Made by a program: the position numbers and the translations under genes. From Candidatus Kinetoplastibacterium sorsogonicusi (lineage in GTDB: Bacteria; Pseudomonadota; Gammaproteobacteria; Burkholderiales; Burkholderiaceae_B), in NCBI RefSeq assembly GCF_003072465.1, contig NZ_CP025628.1:207501-271500 (forward strand): DNA of 64,000 bases. Reading direction: 5' to 3'. Below the pieces are notes generated by a model. That model was not told the origin of the DNA and ran no database searches. It saw only the letters and a program-made list of their open reading frames with translations. Of this stretch, positions 40,683 through 51,786 are shown piece after piece. How positions within the stretch are numbered: the first letter of the stretch is position 1; each line of letters starts with the position of its first letter.

Positions 40683-40710
40683 TTGAATTATATATTATAG
40701 ATCCCATATA
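40683..40710 (+). promoter_or_regulatory. Candidate sigma-32 (heat-shock) promoter of lon
   Basis: TTGAAT (40683-40688), a 13-nt spacer and TCCCATATA (40702-40710) match the sigma-32 pattern TTGAAA-N13-CCCCATNT. It lies about 47 nt upstream of the lon ATG. The C-rich -10 stands out in this AT-rich DNA. Lon is a classic heat-shock gene in proteobacteria. rpoH itself is not in this window. Confidence 0.6.
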
Positions 40711-40756
40711 CAACTTAATATGTTAAAAATTTTAAAAAATAAATTGAGGATATTTT

Positions 40757-43087
40757 ATGCCTGAAAGCCAGATTACAACTTCAGAACAAATTAAGTTACC
40801 TCTGCTTCCATTGCGTGATGTCGTGGTATTTCCTCATATGGTTATTCCATTGTTTGTGGGACGTACTCGTTCTATTAAAGCATTAGAAATTTCAATGGAA
40901 GCAGATAAAAAAATTGTTTTAGTTGCTCAGAAAACGTTAGGACAAGAAGATCCTGGTATCAATGATATATATAATATTGGTTGTTTATCCAATGTTATTC
41001 AAATGCTTAAATTACCAGATGGCACTGTTAAAGTACTAATTGAAGGGGTTAAACGTATTACCATTGAAAATATAGATGAAAGTAATGGATATTTTGAATG
41101 TGAAGGAAAAGATTTTAATACTGATTATTCTACTGGTGCTGAAATAGAAGCTTTACGTAGAACATTAATAGATATATTTGAACAATATATTAAGTTAAAT
41201 AAAAAAATTCCGGCTGAAATTTTATCTTCTTTGCGTGATATAGAAGATCCAGAACGTATTGTAGATACAATATCAGCGCATTTTCCTTTAAAATTAGAAC
41301 AAAAACAAAATCTTTTAGAAAATACGAATTTAGTAAATAGATTTAATGAGTTATTATCTAAAATAGAATCAGAAATTGACATTCTCCAAATTGAAAAACG
41401 TATTAAGGGTAGAGTAAAAAAACAAATGGAGAAAAGTCAACGTGATTATTATTTACACGAACAATTAAAGGCAATTCAAAAAGAATTAGGTGATAATGAT
41501 GATATTAGTGGCTTTGATGAATTAGAAAAAAAAATTATTGCTGCTCAAATGTCAAAGGAAGCTAAAAAAAAGGCAGAATCTGAATTATCAAAATTACGTC
41601 TTATGCCACCTATGTCAGCAGAATCAACAGTTGTAAGAAATTTTATAGAAACTTTAATATCACTACCGTGGAAAAAAAAGAGTAAAGTTAGCTATAAATT
41701 AGATGATGCTGAAGCTATTCTAGATGCAGATCATTATGGTTTAGAAAAAGTTAAAGAGCGTATTCTAGAACATCTTGCTGTGCAGCAAAGAGTTAAGCAT
41801 GTTAAAGCTCCTATATTATGTTTAGTTGGTCCTCCTGGAGTAGGAAAAACTTCTTTAGGTCAATCCATAGCAAAAGCTACAAATCGTAAATTTACTCGTA
41901 TTGCTTTAGGAGGAATTAGGGATGAAGCTGAAATTAGAGGTCATAGAAGAACTTATATAGGATCTATGCCTGGTAAAATTATGCAAAATATTTCTAAAGT
42001 CGGAGTAAAAAATCCAATATTTTTATTAGATGAAATAGATAAGTTGGGAATGGACTATAGAGGTGATCCATCTTCTGCTTTATTAGAAGTTTTAGATCCA
42101 GAACAAAATAATGCATTTCAAGACCATTATATTGAAGTAGATTTTGATTTATCAGATGTAATGTTTTTAGCTACTAGTAATACTATGAATATACCATCTC
42201 CATTATTAGATAGAATGGAGATCATTCATCTTTCTGGTTATACCGAAGAAGAAAAATCTAGTATTGCAAAAAATTATTTAATCCCTAAGCAAAAAGTAAA
42301 TAATGGTATTGAAAAAAATGAATTAACAATAGAAAATGAAGCTATATTAGATATAATTCGTTACTATACTAGAGAAGCTGGAGTACGTTCTTTAGAAAGA
42401 GAAATTGCAAAGATATGTCGCAAATTTGTAAAAAATAATTTATTACAGAAATATCAACAAAATATCAATGTTTCTTCTTCAAATTTGAAAGATTTTTTAG
42501 GTATATATAAATTTGATTATGGTATAGCTAAAAAAGAAAATCAAATAGGACAAGTGACTGCATTAGCTTGGACAGAAACAGGTGGGGATTTATTAACGAT
42601 AGAAGTGGCAAATGTACCAGGTAAAGGTGTAGTACAAAGAACAGGATCTCTTGGTGATGTAATGAAAGAATCTATAGAAGCTGCATTAACAGTCGTCAGA
42701 TCACGAGCTGCTAAATTAAATATAGATAATATAATTTTTGAAAAATTTGATATACATGTACATGTTCCTGAAGGTGCAACACCAAAAGATGGTCCATCTG
42801 CCGGTATTGCTATTACTACTGCTATGGTATCTTCTTTAACAAATAAAGCAGTACTTTTTGATGTTGCTATGACTGGTGAAATAACATTGAGAGGTGAAGT
42901 TTTACCAATAGGTGGGTTAAAAGAAAAGCTTCTTGCTGCTTTAAGAGGTGGAATTAAAACAGTATTAATACCTGAGGATAATTTAAAAGATTTATCTGAA
43001 ATACCTAATAATGTAAAAGAAGGTTTAAAAATAATACCTGTAAGATGGATAGATCAAGTTTTAGAATTATCTTTATATAATCAATAA
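40757..43087 (+). CDS. lon: ATP-dependent protease Lon
   Basis: The 776-aa protease (E. coli Lon is 784) has an N-terminal substrate domain opening LPLLPLRDVVVFPHM, Walker A GPPGVGKTSLG and FLLDEIDK, and the Ser-Lys dyad: Ser in PKDGPSAGIA and Lys in LPIGGLKEK. AGGA precedes the ATG. The sigma-32-like promoter at 40683-40710 suggests it can be expressed apart from clpPX. Confidence 0.97.
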   Translation: MPESQITTSEQIKLPLLPLRDVVVFPHMVIPLFVGRTRSIKALEISMEADKKIVLVAQKTLGQEDPGINDIYNIGCLSNVIQMLKLPDGTVKVLIEGVKRITIENIDESNGYFECEGKDFNTDYSTGAEIEALRRTLIDIFEQYIKLNKKIPAEILSSLRDIEDPERIVDTISAHFPLKLEQKQNLLENTNLVNRFNELLSKIESEIDILQIEKRIKGRVKKQMEKSQRDYYLHEQLKAIQKELGDNDDISGFDELEKKIIAAQMSKEAKKKAESELSKLRLMPPMSAESTVVRNFIETLISLPWKKKSKVSYKLDDAEAILDADHYGLEKVKERILEHLAVQQRVKHVKAPILCLVGPPGVGKTSLGQSIAKATNRKFTRIALGGIRDEAEIRGHRRTYIGSMPGKIMQNISKVGVKNPIFLLDEIDKLGMDYRGDPSSALLEVLDPEQNNAFQDHYIEVDFDLSDVMFLATSNTMNIPSPLLDRMEIIHLSGYTEEEKSSIAKNYLIPKQKVNNGIEKNELTIENEAILDIIRYYTREAGVRSLEREIAKICRKFVKNNLLQKYQQNINVSSSNLKDFLGIYKFDYGIAKKENQIGQVTALAWTETGGDLLTIEVANVPGKGVVQRTGSLGDVMKESIEAALTVVRSRAAKLNIDNIIFEKFDIHVHVPEGATPKDGPSAGIAITTAMVSSLTNKAVLFDVAMTGEITLRGEVLPIGGLKEKLLAALRGGIKTVLIPEDNLKDLSEIPNNVKEGLKIIPVRWIDQVLELSLYNQ

Positions 43088-43105
43088 TTTAAAAATGTAA
43101 TATTT

Positions 43106-43145
43106 TTTTAAAATAACAAGTATAGTTATACTTGTTATTTTAAAA
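43106..43145. terminator. Bidirectional terminator between lon and tyrB
   Basis: A 19-bp perfect inverted repeat (43106-43124 with 43127-43145) has core arm AAAATAACAAGTATA and T runs on both sides. It lies 18 nt after lon and next to the stop of the convergent tyrB gene, so it can serve both transcripts. Confidence 0.85.
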
Positions 43146-43146
43146 T

Positions 43147-44352
43147 TTATTTTGAAATAACTTGAGAAATACTATTTGCAATTTTTGTTATATTACTGTC
43201 ATTAATAGCAGCAATACATATCCTACCATTACCTATTATATAAATTGCATATTCAGAAATAAGTTTATCTACCTCATTTTTATTTAATCCTGAATAAGAA
43301 AACATGCCTATTTGTTTATTAATAAAACTAAAATCTTTATTAGAAATTTCATTAAGTTTATTAGTTAATTTATTACGCATATCTTTAATTCTATTGCGCA
43401 TGATACTTAATTCATCTTTCCATTTACTAAATAAAATTTGATCATTCAAAATAGTAGAAACAATCTTTGCTCCATGAGTAGGAGGATTAGAATAGTTAGA
43501 ACGAATAATTCTTTTTATTTGACTTAATAAGCAATCTGATTCTTTTTGATTACCTGTTAATACAGTTAATGCACCAACCCTTTCTCCATATAAAGCAAAT
43601 GATTTTGAAAAAGACGAACTTATTAAAATAGGTATATCCATTTCAGCAAAGATTCTTATAATAGCAGAATCATCTTCAAGATTATTACCAAATCCTTGAT
43701 AAGCTATATCAATAAATGGAATTAATTTTTTTTGTTTTATAATGTTAGCTATTTCTTTCCATTGTGTATTAGAAGGGTCCACTCCTGTAGGATTATGACA
43801 ACATGCATGTAAAATAACTATTGAGTGTTCATCTAATGTCTCAAAATCTTTTAACATTCCATTAAAATCTAAATTATGACTATTTTTATCATAATATTTA
43901 TACTGCTTAACTTCAAAACCTGAACCTTCAAATATTGTTCTATGATTTTCCCAACTAGGATTACTAATATATACTTTAGAATTAGGTAGAATAGTATATA
44001 ATAAATCAGAACCAATTTTTAAAGCACCAGTACCACCTAATGTTTGTACTGTAACTATTCTATTTTGATTACTATATTGAATTTGATAATCTCCTAATAA
44101 AAGTTTTTGGACAGATTTATTATAATTTTGGATTCCATCTATTGGTAAATATGCTCTAGATGATGATATTTTAACTAGTTCCTTTTCTACTTGAGATACC
44201 ACAGATAGTGTTGGTATATTACCACTTTCATTGTAATAAACTCCAATTCCTAAATTGATCTTATCTTTTCTATTATCTTCTTTATATTGTTCGTTTAGTC
44301 CTAATATTGGATCTTTAGGAGCAAGTTCTATTGATTTAAATATAGTTTCCAT
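43147..44352 (-). CDS. tyrB: Aromatic/aspartate aminotransferase
   Basis: The 401-aa class I PLP aminotransferase of the AspC/TyrB group has the PLP lysine in SSSFSKSFALYGERVG, HACCHNPTGVD and GIGVYYNESG. Which substrate it prefers (aspartate, tyrosine, phenylalanine) cannot be read from these motifs. I use tyrB because the gene next to uvrB in Bordetella-like genomes carries that name. It may do the last step of phenylalanine and tyrosine synthesis. It is divergent from uvrB. Confidence 0.85.
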   Translation of the reverse strand: METIFKSIELAPKDPILGLNEQYKEDNRKDKINLGIGVYYNESGNIPTLSVVSQVEKELVKISSSRAYLPIDGIQNYNKSVQKLLLGDYQIQYSNQNRIVTVQTLGGTGALKIGSDLLYTILPNSKVYISNPSWENHRTIFEGSGFEVKQYKYYDKNSHNLDFNGMLKDFETLDEHSIVILHACCHNPTGVDPSNTQWKEIANIIKQKKLIPFIDIAYQGFGNNLEDDSAIIRIFAEMDIPILISSSFSKSFALYGERVGALTVLTGNQKESDCLLSQIKRIIRSNYSNPPTHGAKIVSTILNDQILFSKWKDELSIMRNRIKDMRNKLTNKLNEISNKDFSFINKQIGMFSYSGLNKNEVDKLISEYAIYIIGNGRICIAAINDSNITKIANSISQVISK

Positions 44353-44447
44353 AATTTAATATAATTGTTAGTTGAAATAGTTTACAAATTTATTAATATA
44401 ACTAAATTAATATATATCTTTTATAAATATAAATAAAGTATAGGATT

Positions 44448-46475
44448 ATGACATATTTAAGATCAGCAAATTTTTCAAAGAATCAATTTTCATTATATAA
44501 AACTTATTTGCCTTCTGGTGATCAGCCTAAAGCTATAGACAAAATTGTATATGGATTGAAAAATAACTTTAAATATCAAACTTTACTTGGAGTTACAGGT
44601 TCAGGAAAAACATATACTATGGCAAATATTATTGCTGCTGTAAATCGCCCTGCAATAATTTTAGCACCAAATAAAACATTAGCAGCACAAATTTATTCAG
44701 AAATGAAAAATTATTTCCCTAATAATGCAGTAGAATATTTTGTATCTTATTATGATTATTATCAACCAGAAGCATATGTTCCATCTAAAGACATGTTTAT
44801 TGAAAAAGATGCTTCTATAAATGCACATATAGAACAAATGAGACTATCTGCTACTAAAAGTGTAATGGAACGGAGTGATACTATTATAGTAAGTACTGTA
44901 TCATGTATATACTGTATAGGAAATCCAAGAGCATATTTGTCTATGGTATTATTTTTACGTGTAGGTGATAAAATATCTAGATATGAAATTTTAGAAAAAT
45001 TAGTTTCTATGCAATATGAAAGAAATGATATTGAATTTTCTAGAGGAAAATTTAGAGTTCGAGGAGATTATATAGATATATTTCCTTCAGAAAATGCTGA
45101 AAATGCTATTAGAATCACTATTTTTGATGAAAAAATTGATAATTTACAAAATTTTGATCCATTGAATGGGAGAATAAACTCTAATATATTAAGATATACT
45201 GTTTATCCAAGTTCCCATTATGTAGCACCCAAAGAGACTATAAAAAATGCTATAAAATTAATTAAGGAAGAATTGAAACTACAAATTGATTATTTTATGA
45301 AAAATAATCAATTCTTAGAAGCACAAAGATTAGAGCAAAGAACTATGCTAGATATAGAATCATTAGTGGAATGTAATTTCTGCAAAGGTATTGAGAATTA
45401 TTCTCGTCATTTGTATGGCAGTAAAGCTGGTGAAGCTTTACCAACATTAATAGATTATTTGCCTAAAGATGTGTTAATCTTTATAGATGAAAGTCATATT
45501 ACTGTAGGCCAATTACGTGGTATGTATCTTGCAAATCTTTCTCGTAAAAATAATTTAATTCAACATGGTTTTAGATTACCTTCAGCATTAGATAATAGGC
45601 CATTAAAACTTGAAGAATTTGAAAGTAAAGTTCATCAATGTATTTTTGTTTCAGCTACTCCATCAGAATATGAAAAACAAAAATCTGAACAGATAATAGA
45701 ACAAATTGTTAGACCTACAGGAATACTAGATCCAGTTATTGAAGTACGTCCAGCTATTAATCAGATTGATGATTTAATCAGTCAAATAAAAATAAGAATT
45801 CAAGAAAAAGAAAAAATTTTAGTAACCACATTAACAAAAAAGATTGCAGAGGAATTAACAGAATTTTTATTAGAAAATAATATTAAAGTTAGATATTTAC
45901 ATTCTGATGTAAATTCTATAGAAAGAGTACAGATTATTAAAGATTTACGTTTAGGTATATTTGATGTATTAATAGGTATTAATTTATTAAGGGAAGGATT
46001 GGATATCCCAGAAGTATCATTAGTTGCTATATTAGATGCAGATAAAGAAGGTTTTTTAAGGTCTGAGAGAAGTTTAATTCAAACTATAGGACGTGCAGCT
46101 CGTAATTTAAAAGGCTATGTTATTATGTATGCTGATAATATGACTGATTCTATGTTAAAAGCAATTAATGAGACTAATAGACGTCGTCAAAAACAGATAG
46201 AATTTAATATAAAAAATAATATAGTTGCCAAAGGAATCATAAAAGACGTAAAAGATATGATAGAAATATCTAATGATAATAAAAATAATAATTTTTCTAA
46301 TGTAGATAATATTTTAAATAAATATAGTAATTTAACTAATACAAAAAAAATTTTAAAAGAGATAGAAAAATTAGAAAAAATAATGATGAAACATGCAAAA
46401 AATCTTGAATTTGAAAAAGCTGCTACTATTAAAGAATTAATCGAACATTTAAAAAGTAAAATATTATTTTCCTAG
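44448..46475 (+). CDS. uvrB: Excinuclease ABC subunit UvrB
   Basis: The 675-aa damage-recognition helicase of nucleotide-excision repair has Walker [14 protein letters not shown], the beta-hairpin segment [10 protein letters not shown], and motif [15 protein letters not shown] and [11 protein letters not shown]-terminal UVR motif for UvrC contact follows ([20 protein letters not shown]). Complete in length. No LexA box is evident in the 95-nt divergent spacer. Confidence 0.97.
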   Translation: MTYLRSANFSKNQFSLYKTYLPSGDQPKAIDKIVYGLKNNFKYQTLLGVTGSGKTYTMANIIAAVNRPAIILAPNKTLAAQIYSEMKNYFPNNAVEYFVSYYDYYQPEAYVPSKDMFIEKDASINAHIEQMRLSATKSVMERSDTIIVSTVSCIYCIGNPRAYLSMVLFLRVGDKISRYEILEKLVSMQYERNDIEFSRGKFRVRGDYIDIFPSENAENAIRITIFDEKIDNLQNFDPLNGRINSNILRYTVYPSSHYVAPKETIKNAIKLIKEELKLQIDYFMKNNQFLEAQRLEQRTMLDIESLVECNFCKGIENYSRHLYGSKAGEALPTLIDYLPKDVLIFIDESHITVGQLRGMYLANLSRKNNLIQHGFRLPSALDNRPLKLEEFESKVHQCIFVSATPSEYEKQKSEQIIEQIVRPTGILDPVIEVRPAINQIDDLISQIKIRIQEKEKILVTTLTKKIAEELTEFLLENNIKVRYLHSDVNSIERVQIIKDLRLGIFDVLIGINLLREGLDIPEVSLVAILDADKEGFLRSERSLIQTIGRAARNLKGYVIMYADNMTDSMLKAINETNRRRQKQIEFNIKNNIVAKGIIKDVKDMIEISNDNKNNNFSNVDNILNKYSNLTNTKKILKEIEKLEKIMMKHAKNLEFEKAATIKELIEHLKSKILFS

Positions 46476-46597
46476 ATAGAAAATTTATGAATAAGTTTGT
46501 TAAAAATTTTTATTTTTTTTATTTATAATCTTTACTTTTATATTAATATATATGAAAAATTTATTAAATAATTGCTTGATATTAATATTATATTTTA

Positions 46598-46622
46598 ATT
46601 CCCTAGTAATTTAATCGGAATT
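46598..46622 (+). promoter_or_regulatory. Candidate IscR type 1 operator upstream of iscR
   Basis: ATTCCCTAGTAATTTAATCG and the following bases match about 18 of 25 positions of the type 1 IscR box (ATASYYGACTRwwwYAGTCRRSTAT), and it is partly palindromic (AATTCC/GGAATT). It lies 51 nt before the iscR ATG. A possible -10 TATATT is at 46630-46635. IscR with its Fe-S cluster would repress the isc operon here. Confidence 0.55.
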
Positions 46623-46672
46623 TTGATATTATATTTAATAATAAATGCATTTATTATTAAACAAGAACATTA

Positions 46673-47134
46673 ATGAAATTAAATACTAAAGGTAGATTTG
46701 CTGTTATAGCTATGATAGATATAGCTATTTTTCAGCGTGATGGAAGAGTGAATGTTTCAGATATAAGTAAAAGACAAAATATCTCTATGTCTTATTTGGA
46801 ACAATTACTTGGAAAACTAAGGAATGGTGGTTTGTTAAATAGTATGAGAGGACCTAAAGGCGGATATTTACTTAACAAATCTGATAAAGATATTAAGATA
46901 GCAGATATTATATTTGCTATAGAAGAATCTCTAGATACTACTAGTTGTCATGGCAAAATGAATTGTAACATTGGTAAAATGAAAAATTCAAAAATTTGTA
47001 TTACTCATAATTTATGGACTTCTTTAAATAAAATTATTTGGAATTATTTAAAATCAATAACTCTACATGACTTAATAAATAATAAACTTAATAATATAAA
47101 TAACTTTAAAAAAGAAATGGAAATTTTCACATGA
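46673..47134 (+). CDS. iscR: Rrf2-family regulator IscR
   Basis: The 153-aa winged-helix regulator of Fe-S genes opens [11 protein letters not shown] and has [12 protein letters not shown] and RGPKGGYLL. The cluster ligands are Cys92, Cys98, Cys109 and His112. E. coli IscR has Cys92, 98, 104 and His107, so about five residues are inserted between the second and third cysteine. Its TGA stop overlaps the iscS ATG by 4 nt. An IscR-like operator precedes it, suggesting feedback control is retained. Confidence 0.94.
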   Translation: MKLNTKGRFAVIAMIDIAIFQRDGRVNVSDISKRQNISMSYLEQLLGKLRNGGLLNSMRGPKGGYLLNKSDKDIKIADIIFAIEESLDTTSCHGKMNCNIGKMKNSKICITHNLWTSLNKIIWNYLKSITLHDLINNKLNNINNFKKEMEIFT

Positions 47135-48336
47135 AACATAATCAAATTTATATGGATTATTCTGCTACTACACCAGTAGATAAAAGGGTTGTAGAAAGTA
47201 TGTTACCATGGTTATATAATAATTTTGGTAATCCAGCTTCACGTAGTCATAGTTTCGGTTGGGAAGCAGAAAATGCTGTAGAAAATGCAAGAACAAATGT
47301 TGCTAATCTTATAAATGCAGATCCTAGAGAAATTATTTGGACTTCTGGTGCGACTGAATCAGATAATCTTGCTATAAAAGGAGCTGCAGAGTTTTACTCT
47401 GATAAAGGTAAACATATTATTACTAGTAAAACAGAACATAAAGCTGTTTTAGATACTTGTAGAGAATTAGAAAATATAGGTTTTGAGGTAACTTACCTAG
47501 ATGTTAATGAAGAAGGATTAATAGATTTAAAAAATTTGGAAAGCAATATACGTAAAGATACTATTTTGGTATCTATTATGATGGTTAATAATGAAATAGG
47601 TGTAATACAAGATATTGCTTCTATAGGAGAAATTTGTAGAGATAAAAAAATAATATTTCATGTTGATGCAGCTCAAGCTAATGGTAAAGTAGAAATCGAT
47701 TTACAAAAGTTAAAAGTGGATTTAATGTCTTTTTCAGCACATAAAATATATGGACCTAAAGGCATAGGTGCATTATATGTACGTCGTAAACCACGTGTTA
47801 GAATAAAGGCTCAAATTCATGGAGGAGGTCATGAAAGAGGACTAAGATCAGGTACATTACCAACACATCAGATAGTTGGTATGGGAGAAGCTTTTAAAAT
47901 AGCTAAAGATGAAATGCATCTTGATAATGAAAGAATTTTAAAATTACGTAATTATATGTGGGATAAAATTTCTAAAATTCCTAATGTATATTTAAATGGT
48001 AGTATTAAGAATAGCATTCCACATAATTTAAACGTTAGTTTTAATTATATTGAAGGTGAATCTCTTATGATGGCTATAAAAGATCTAGCAGTATCAAGTG
48101 GTTCTGCTTGTACCTCTGCAAGTTTAGAACCTTCTTATGTATTAAGAGCCTTAGGTCGTAGTGATGAATTAGCACATAGCTCTATTAGATTTACATTAGG
48201 AAAATTTACTACCATGGAAGAAGTTGAATTTGCTGTAGATTTAATAAATAAAAAAATTAAAAAATTAAGAGATATGTCACCTTTATGGGAAATGGCGCAA
48301 GAAGGTATAGATTTAAATAATGTTAATTGGTCTTAG
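47131..48336 (+). CDS. iscS: Cysteine desulfurase IscS
   Basis: The 401-aa PLP enzyme takes sulfur from cysteine for Fe-S clusters and tRNA thiolation. It begins [17 protein letters not shown], and the PLP lysine is in [12 protein letters not shown]. The catalytic loop [16 protein letters not shown] carries the persulfide cysteine, and the IscU-binding tail ends [13 protein letters not shown]. It overlaps iscR by ATGA. Confidence 0.98.
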   Translation: MKHNQIYMDYSATTPVDKRVVESMLPWLYNNFGNPASRSHSFGWEAENAVENARTNVANLINADPREIIWTSGATESDNLAIKGAAEFYSDKGKHIITSKTEHKAVLDTCRELENIGFEVTYLDVNEEGLIDLKNLESNIRKDTILVSIMMVNNEIGVIQDIASIGEICRDKKIIFHVDAAQANGKVEIDLQKLKVDLMSFSAHKIYGPKGIGALYVRRKPRVRIKAQIHGGGHERGLRSGTLPTHQIVGMGEAFKIAKDEMHLDNERILKLRNYMWDKISKIPNVYLNGSIKNSIPHNLNVSFNYIEGESLMMAIKDLAVSSGSACTSASLEPSYVLRALGRSDELAHSSIRFTLGKFTTMEEVEFAVDLINKKIKKLRDMSPLWEMAQEGIDLNNVNWS

Positions 48337-48361
48337 TTAAATAAATAATTACGAGGTTATT

Positions 48362-48748
48362 ATGGCATATAGCAATAAAGTTATAGATCATTATGAAAAT
48401 CCAAGAAATGTTGGATCTTTAAATAAAGATGATATATCTGTAGGTACTGGTATAGTAGGTGCTCCAGCATGTGGAGATGTTATGAAATTACAAATTAAAG
48501 TTAATAAAGATAATATCATTGAAGATGCAAAATTTAAAACTTATGGATGTGGTTCTGCAATAGCATCAAGTTCTTTATTAACAGAATTAGTAAAAGGAAA
48601 AACTTTAGATGAAGCAATGCAAATTCGTAATGTTCATATAGCTGAAGAATTATCTTTGCCACCAGTAAAAGTACATTGTTCAATTTTAGCTGAAGATGCA
48701 ATTAGGGCTGCAATAGAGGATTTTCAAAAAAAGAAAAATAATATTTAA
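48362..48748 (+). CDS. iscU: Fe-S cluster assembly scaffold IscU
   Basis: The 128-aa scaffold has the three cluster cysteines in GAPACGDVM, YGCGSAIASS and VHCSILAEDA. The HscA-binding LPPVK motif immediately precedes the last cysteine. It starts MAYSNKVIDHYENPRNVG. Clusters built here by IscS are released with help from HscA and HscB. Position follows the canonical isc order. Confidence 0.98.
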   Translation: MAYSNKVIDHYENPRNVGSLNKDDISVGTGIVGAPACGDVMKLQIKVNKDNIIEDAKFKTYGCGSAIASSSLLTELVKGKTLDEAMQIRNVHIAEELSLPPVKVHCSILAEDAIRAAIEDFQKKKNNI

Positions 48749-48765
48749 TTATATAAGGATAAATG

Positions 48766-49089
48766 ATGTCGATTACTATTACTGAAAAAGCTGCACAACA
48801 TATAAAAAATTTTTTATATAAAAAGCAGAATAATATTGGTATACGTGTTGGTGTTAAAAAAACTGGTTGTTCAGGTTTCTCTTATATTATTGAAAGTGTT
48901 AGTTCACCCAATTATAATGATTTCATTTTTGAATCTTTAGGTATAAAAATTTTTATTGATGCAAATGATTTGTCATACTTCAATGGTGCTGAACTAGATT
49001 ATGTAAAAGAAGGATTTAGTGAGGGGTTAAAATTTAATAATCCTAACGAAAAAGCATCTTGTGGCTGTGGTGAATCTTTTATGTTTTAA
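48766..49089 (+). CDS. iscA: Iron-sulfur carrier IscA
   Basis: The 107-aa A-type carrier has GCSG and the terminal CGCGESF, which provide its three cysteines. The second ATG (48766) is chosen because AAGGA (48755-48759) is then 6 nt away and the protein has the same start and length as E. coli IscA. The ATG at 48763 is only 3 nt away. Confidence 0.95.
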   Translation: MSITITEKAAQHIKNFLYKKQNNIGIRVGVKKTGCSGFSYIIESVSSPNYNDFIFESLGIKIFIDANDLSYFNGAELDYVKEGFSEGLKFNNPNEKASCGCGESFMF

Positions 49090-49090
49090 T

Positions 49091-49582
49091 ATGTTAAATA
49101 TCAATTATTTCAGTTTATTTGGATTAGAAAAAAAATTCAATATTGACTTAGTGAATTTAAAGAATCGTTGGATGTCTATGATAAAAAATATACATCCTGA
49201 TAGCTTTGCTAATTTATCAGATATTGAACAAAAATTATCATTAGAATATTCTGCATATATTAATCAAGCATATTTTGAATTATTAAATCCAATCAAAAGA
49301 GCAACTTATATATGTAATGAAAATAACGTTAATGTAGAATCAATATCATTATCAAAAGATTTTTTAGAACAACAAATGGTCTGGATGGAACAATTAAGTA
49401 GTAATGATAATGTAATCATACAAAATTTATATAATAATTTAAAAAAAATATATGATATAAGATTATTAGAGTTAGGAAATATTTTAGATAGTGATAAAAA
49501 TTACTATTTAGCAGGTTCTAAATTATCAGAATTTATTTTTATTGATAAATTACTTCATAAAATTATTCATAGGTTAAACTAA
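49091..49582 (+). CDS. hscB: Fe-S co-chaperone HscB
   Basis: A 163-aa J-domain protein that delivers IscU to HscA and stimulates its ATPase. The HPD motif is at 35-37 (IHPDSFANL), followed by a three-helix IscU-binding C-terminal part. The ATG at 49091 comes right after the iscA stop and gives the family N-terminus MLNINYFSLFGL; an upstream in-frame GTG would overlap iscA. Confidence 0.94.
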   Translation: MLNINYFSLFGLEKKFNIDLVNLKNRWMSMIKNIHPDSFANLSDIEQKLSLEYSAYINQAYFELLNPIKRATYICNENNVNVESISLSKDFLEQQMVWMEQLSSNDNVIIQNLYNNLKKIYDIRLLELGNILDSDKNYYLAGSKLSEFIFIDKLLHKIIHRLN

Positions 49583-49612
49583 TAGAAAATAATTCTATTA
49601 AAAATTAAAATA

Positions 49613-51433
49613 ATGTCATTAATACAAATATCAGAATCTGATAGTAAAAATAATAAACGCAAAACTATTGGTATAGATTTAGGAACTACTAATTCTTTAG
49701 TAGCTTATATAAAAAATGGTAAACCAGAAATATTAGAAATATCTAATGGTAAATATATGATGCCATCTATTGTATCTTTTAATTCTAGTGGAGATATGGT
49801 AATAGGTGAACTTGCATTATTAAATCAATATAAAGATCCATTAAATACTATATCTTCTGTTAAAAGATTAATAGGCAAAGACTTATCTGAATTAAACAAT
49901 TATCATTGTAAATTAACAAATAAAAATAATCTATTAGAAATACATACAGATTATGGTGTATTTAATCCTATACAGATTTCATCTGAAATATTATCAACAT
50001 TAAAAAATATTGCAAAAAAAACGTTAGGTTCAAATATATTTGGTGCTGTCATTACAGTTCCTGCATATTTTGATGACTCTCAACGTCAAGCTACTCGTGA
50101 TGCAGCTAATATAGCTGGTATAAATGTTTTGAGACTTTTAAATGAACCAACTGCTGCAGCAATAGCATATGGCATAGAAAAAAATTATGAAGGTTTATAT
50201 GCTATATATGATTTAGGTGGTGGTACTTTTGACTTATCTATTTTGCGTTTAAGTAAAGGTATATTTGAAGTGATTGCTACAAAAGGAAATACATCTTTAG
50301 GTGGTAATGACTTTGATATGAATATAGTTAATAATATTCTTCAAGAATATTCTATTAAAGAAATATCAATTACTTCTAAACATGAAATGTTGATGTTAGC
50401 AAAAATAGCTAGAGAAACATTATCAAAAAAAGATTGTTTTAAATTTCAATTTAATATCAATAATATACATATTGATAAAATAATAGATAATGAATGGCTA
50501 GAAAATATTAGCCAAAATTTGATTAAAAGCACTATAAATTATCTTAAAATTGCATTACAGGAATCTAATTTAACCATAAAAGATATAAAAGATATAGTAA
50601 TGGTTGGTGGAGCAACACGTATGCCAATTATTTATAATAATGTTAAATCTTTTTTTAGTAAATCTCCACTTATTGATATTGATCCAGATAAAGTAGTAGC
50701 ATTAGGTGCAGCATTACAAGCAGATTTGTTATCAGGGAATAATAATGATCAAAAATGGTTATTATTAGATGTTTCTCCATTAACTTTAGGTATTGAAGTT
50801 TTTGGAGGTTTAGTAGAACAAATTATACCTAGAAATAGTAAGATTCCTACTTTTAGATCTCAAGAATTTACTACATTTCGTGATGGGCAAACCTCAATAG
50901 AAATTCATATTGTACAAGGTGAAAGAGAGCTTGTAGAAAATTGTAGATCTTTAGCTAAATTTAAGCTAGATATTCCACCTATGCCTGCAGGTATTCCGCG
51001 TATTACAGTAAAATTTCAAATAGATGCTGATGGTATACTTGATGTTATAGCTATAGAAAAATTTACAAAAAAAGAATGTCATATTTCTGTAAAACCATCA
51101 TATGGATTATCTAAAAAAGATATATCTAATATATTAAAAGATAGTATTGAAAATAAAGAAATGGATTTGCAAAAAAAATCTATTGTTGAGGCTAAAAATA
51201 ATCTCAATAAATTGATATTTTCGCTTTCAGATAAAGTATTATTAGAAAATGATTTAACACAAAAACAAGAAATCGATAAATATATTATTTTTGCAAAAGA
51301 TATTTTAGAAAATTCTTCCTCTTTAGAAATAATTCAGGATATTACAAAAAAATTATCTAATTTAGCTAAAAACATTTTTGTTTCTAATTTTCATAATTCA
51401 ATTAAAAATTTAAATAATAACAATATTGATTAA
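49613..51433 (+). CDS. hscA: Fe-S chaperone HscA (Hsp70 family)
   Basis: The 606-aa Hsp70-type ATPase (E. coli HscA is 616) has [13 protein letters not shown], the adenosine motif [12 protein letters not shown], and VGGATRMP. A substrate-binding domain starts near [13 protein letters not shown]. It pulls clusters from IscU through the LPPVK motif. Position between hscB and fdx separates it from DnaK. Confidence 0.96.
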   Translation: MSLIQISESDSKNNKRKTIGIDLGTTNSLVAYIKNGKPEILEISNGKYMMPSIVSFNSSGDMVIGELALLNQYKDPLNTISSVKRLIGKDLSELNNYHCKLTNKNNLLEIHTDYGVFNPIQISSEILSTLKNIAKKTLGSNIFGAVITVPAYFDDSQRQATRDAANIAGINVLRLLNEPTAAAIAYGIEKNYEGLYAIYDLGGGTFDLSILRLSKGIFEVIATKGNTSLGGNDFDMNIVNNILQEYSIKEISITSKHEMLMLAKIARETLSKKDCFKFQFNINNIHIDKIIDNEWLENISQNLIKSTINYLKIALQESNLTIKDIKDIVMVGGATRMPIIYNNVKSFFSKSPLIDIDPDKVVALGAALQADLLSGNNNDQKWLLLDVSPLTLGIEVFGGLVEQIIPRNSKIPTFRSQEFTTFRDGQTSIEIHIVQGERELVENCRSLAKFKLDIPPMPAGIPRITVKFQIDADGILDVIAIEKFTKKECHISVKPSYGLSKKDISNILKDSIENKEMDLQKKSIVEAKNNLNKLIFSLSDKVLLENDLTQKQEIDKYIIFAKDILENSSSLEIIQDITKKLSNLAKNIFVSNFHNSIKNLNNNNID

Positions 51434-51450
51434 AAACTATAAGGACTAAT

Positions 51451-51786
51451 ATGCCTAAAATTACTGTATTACCACATATTGAAATATGTCCTTCAGGAAA
51501 AGTAATAGATAATGTTCCTGTAGGTAGTTCTATATGTAAAATATTACTTGAAAATCATATAAATATAGAACATGCATGTGAAATGTCTTGTGCTTGTACA
51601 ACTTGTCATATTTTAGTTAGAGAGGGGTATAATGAATTATTAGATATGGAAGAAGATGAAGAAGATTTATTAGATCGAGCTTGGGGTTTATCTCCTATTT
51701 CCAGATTAGCTTGTCAAATTAAAATGCCAAATGTAGATTTAATATTAGAAATACCTAAATATAGTATAAATCATGCAAAAGAATAG
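51451..51786 (+). CDS. fdx: ISC-type [2Fe-2S] ferredoxin
   Basis: The 111-aa adrenodoxin-type ferredoxin has its cluster cysteines in CEMSCACTTCH and a distal LACQI. It provides electrons for cluster assembly. AAGGA precedes the ATG. The gene overlaps iscX by 14 nt. Confidence 0.96.
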   Translation: MPKITVLPHIEICPSGKVIDNVPVGSSICKILLENHINIEHACEMSCACTTCHILVREGYNELLDMEEDEEDLLDRAWGLSPISRLACQIKMPNVDLILEIPKYSINHAKE

